From an uncultured Clostridiaceae bacterium (GTDB lineage: Bacteria; Bacillota; Clostridia; Lachnospirales; Lachnospiraceae): a DNA stretch of 6,363 nt. Below, in pieces: positions 5,915-6,363 of this stretch. Below the pieces are notes generated by a model. The model searched no databases. It was given only the letters and a program-made list of their open reading frames with translations, and was not told the DNA's origin. The position numbers and the translations under genes were made by a program. Numbering within the stretch: the stretch's first letter is position 1; each line of letters starts with the position of its first letter. The stretch lies in assembly GCA_958441075.1 (NCBI GenBank), contig CAUCBQ010000124.1, forward strand, positions 1-6,363, read 5' to 3'.

Positions 5915-6363
5915 TTATGCTCCGGTAATAATCTTCAGAAACAGAATTCCCAGAACTACAAGAACCATAGGGCGGACGATTTTCTGACCGTCATGAACCA
6001 CAAGTCCTGCTCCCAGATAGTGGCCTGCCACGGAGCAGACGGAGGCAGCGGCCCCCAGAGTATAATACACATTTCCCGTAAGGATAAATGTGATAAGCGC
6101 TGAAATGTTGGACGACAGATTAATCACTTTGGTCTGAGCTGCGGCTGTGCGCATATCCATCCGGGCTGCTCCTGTAAGCACCAGAATCAGAAAGGTTCCT
6201 GTACCCGGACCGTAAAAGCCGTCATAGGTTCCGATCACAAAGGATGCTGCCAGTGAAATCACACAGACGCGCCTTTTGGAAATGGTACCTGTCTTTTCGC
6301 TGTCTCCCATATTTTTATTGCGCAGCACATAGTAGGCCACAATGGGAAGAATCACAATCATCA
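5915..6363 (-). CDS. TauE/SafE-family membrane permease, C-terminal part only
   Basis: Polytopic membrane protein of the TauE/SafE (DUF81) family. Members are proposed to move sulfite, sulfoacetate or other small anions out of the cell, but most are uncharacterised. About 149 codons are visible and the frame is open to the window edge. The methionine codon at 6361 is probably internal, since full proteins are about 250 residues and this piece matches the second half. Counting from that methionine, the repeat signature GTYDGFYGPGTGTF is at 44-57, with AAAQTKVINLSSNISALI (73-90) after it. Hydrophobic segments lie near 1-13, 31-48, 54-64, 86-122 and 130-146. The stop is 59 bases before the prmA start codon, on the same strand. 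A link between sulfite export and the sulfur genes nearby is tempting but unproven, as the family name is not a substrate assignment. Confidence 0.88.
   Translation of the reverse strand, partial: MIVILPIVAYYVLRNKNMGDSEKTGTISKRRVCVISLAASFVIGTYDGFYGPGTGTFLILVLTGAARMDMRTAAAQTKVINLSSNISALITFILTGNVYYTLGAAASVCSVAGHYLGAGLVVHDGQKIVRPMVLVVLGILFLKIITGA

Noticed and set aside
1..6363. Defence system, mobile element or CRISPR array
   Set aside because: All long genes belong to housekeeping families or a common permease family; no transposase, integrase, terminal repeats or spaced direct repeats are seen.

Overview
The window looks like chromosomal DNA of a low-to-mid GC anaerobic Firmicute, most likely a Clostridia member of the Lachnospiraceae type. 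This is inferred from strong AGGAG-type ribosome binding sites, a ThiI without a rhodanese domain paired with an adjacent NifS-like desulfurase, an HPr-like protein carrying a Ser46-type KSIMG motif, and the prmA-rsmE-mtaB gene set known downstream of dnaJ in Bacillus subtilis. No mobile element, CRISPR array, tRNA, rRNA or phage gene is visible.

Five complete genes, and one at each edge cut by the window, account for almost all of the sequence. Read along the minus strand (right to left) they are: the C-terminal part of a TauE/SafE-family membrane permease (5915-6363, start outside the window); prmA (4899-5855), ribosomal protein L11 methyltransferase; rsmE (4146-4895), 16S rRNA m3U1498 methyltransferase; a nifS/iscS-like cysteine desulfurase (2976-4130); thiI (1758-2939), tRNA 4-thiouridine sulfurtransferase; and mtaB (1-1302, C-terminus just outside the window), tRNA ms2t6A37 methylthiotransferase. 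Between thiI and mtaB, one small gene (1461-1694) runs the other way. It encodes a 77-residue HPr-fold protein without the phosphorylatable histidine, and it has its own promoter, ribosome binding site and intrinsic terminator.

The theme is modification of the translation apparatus. PrmA acts on L11, RsmE on 16S rRNA, the desulfurase and ThiI make s4U8 in tRNA, and MtaB thiomethylates t6A37. prmA, rsmE and nifS are packed with gaps of 3 and 15 bases and thiI follows after 36, so they are probably one transcript. mtaB is separated by the opposing HPr-like gene and must use readthrough or its own promoter.

The core enzymes are ordinary. The parts worth a second look are the histidine-less HPr-like gene, the 17-bp perfect palindrome at its predicted transcription start (1406-1422), and the insertion of the sulfur pair and the HPr-like gene inside the prmA-rsmE-mtaB set. 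I see no convincing evidence of a wholly new multi-gene system.
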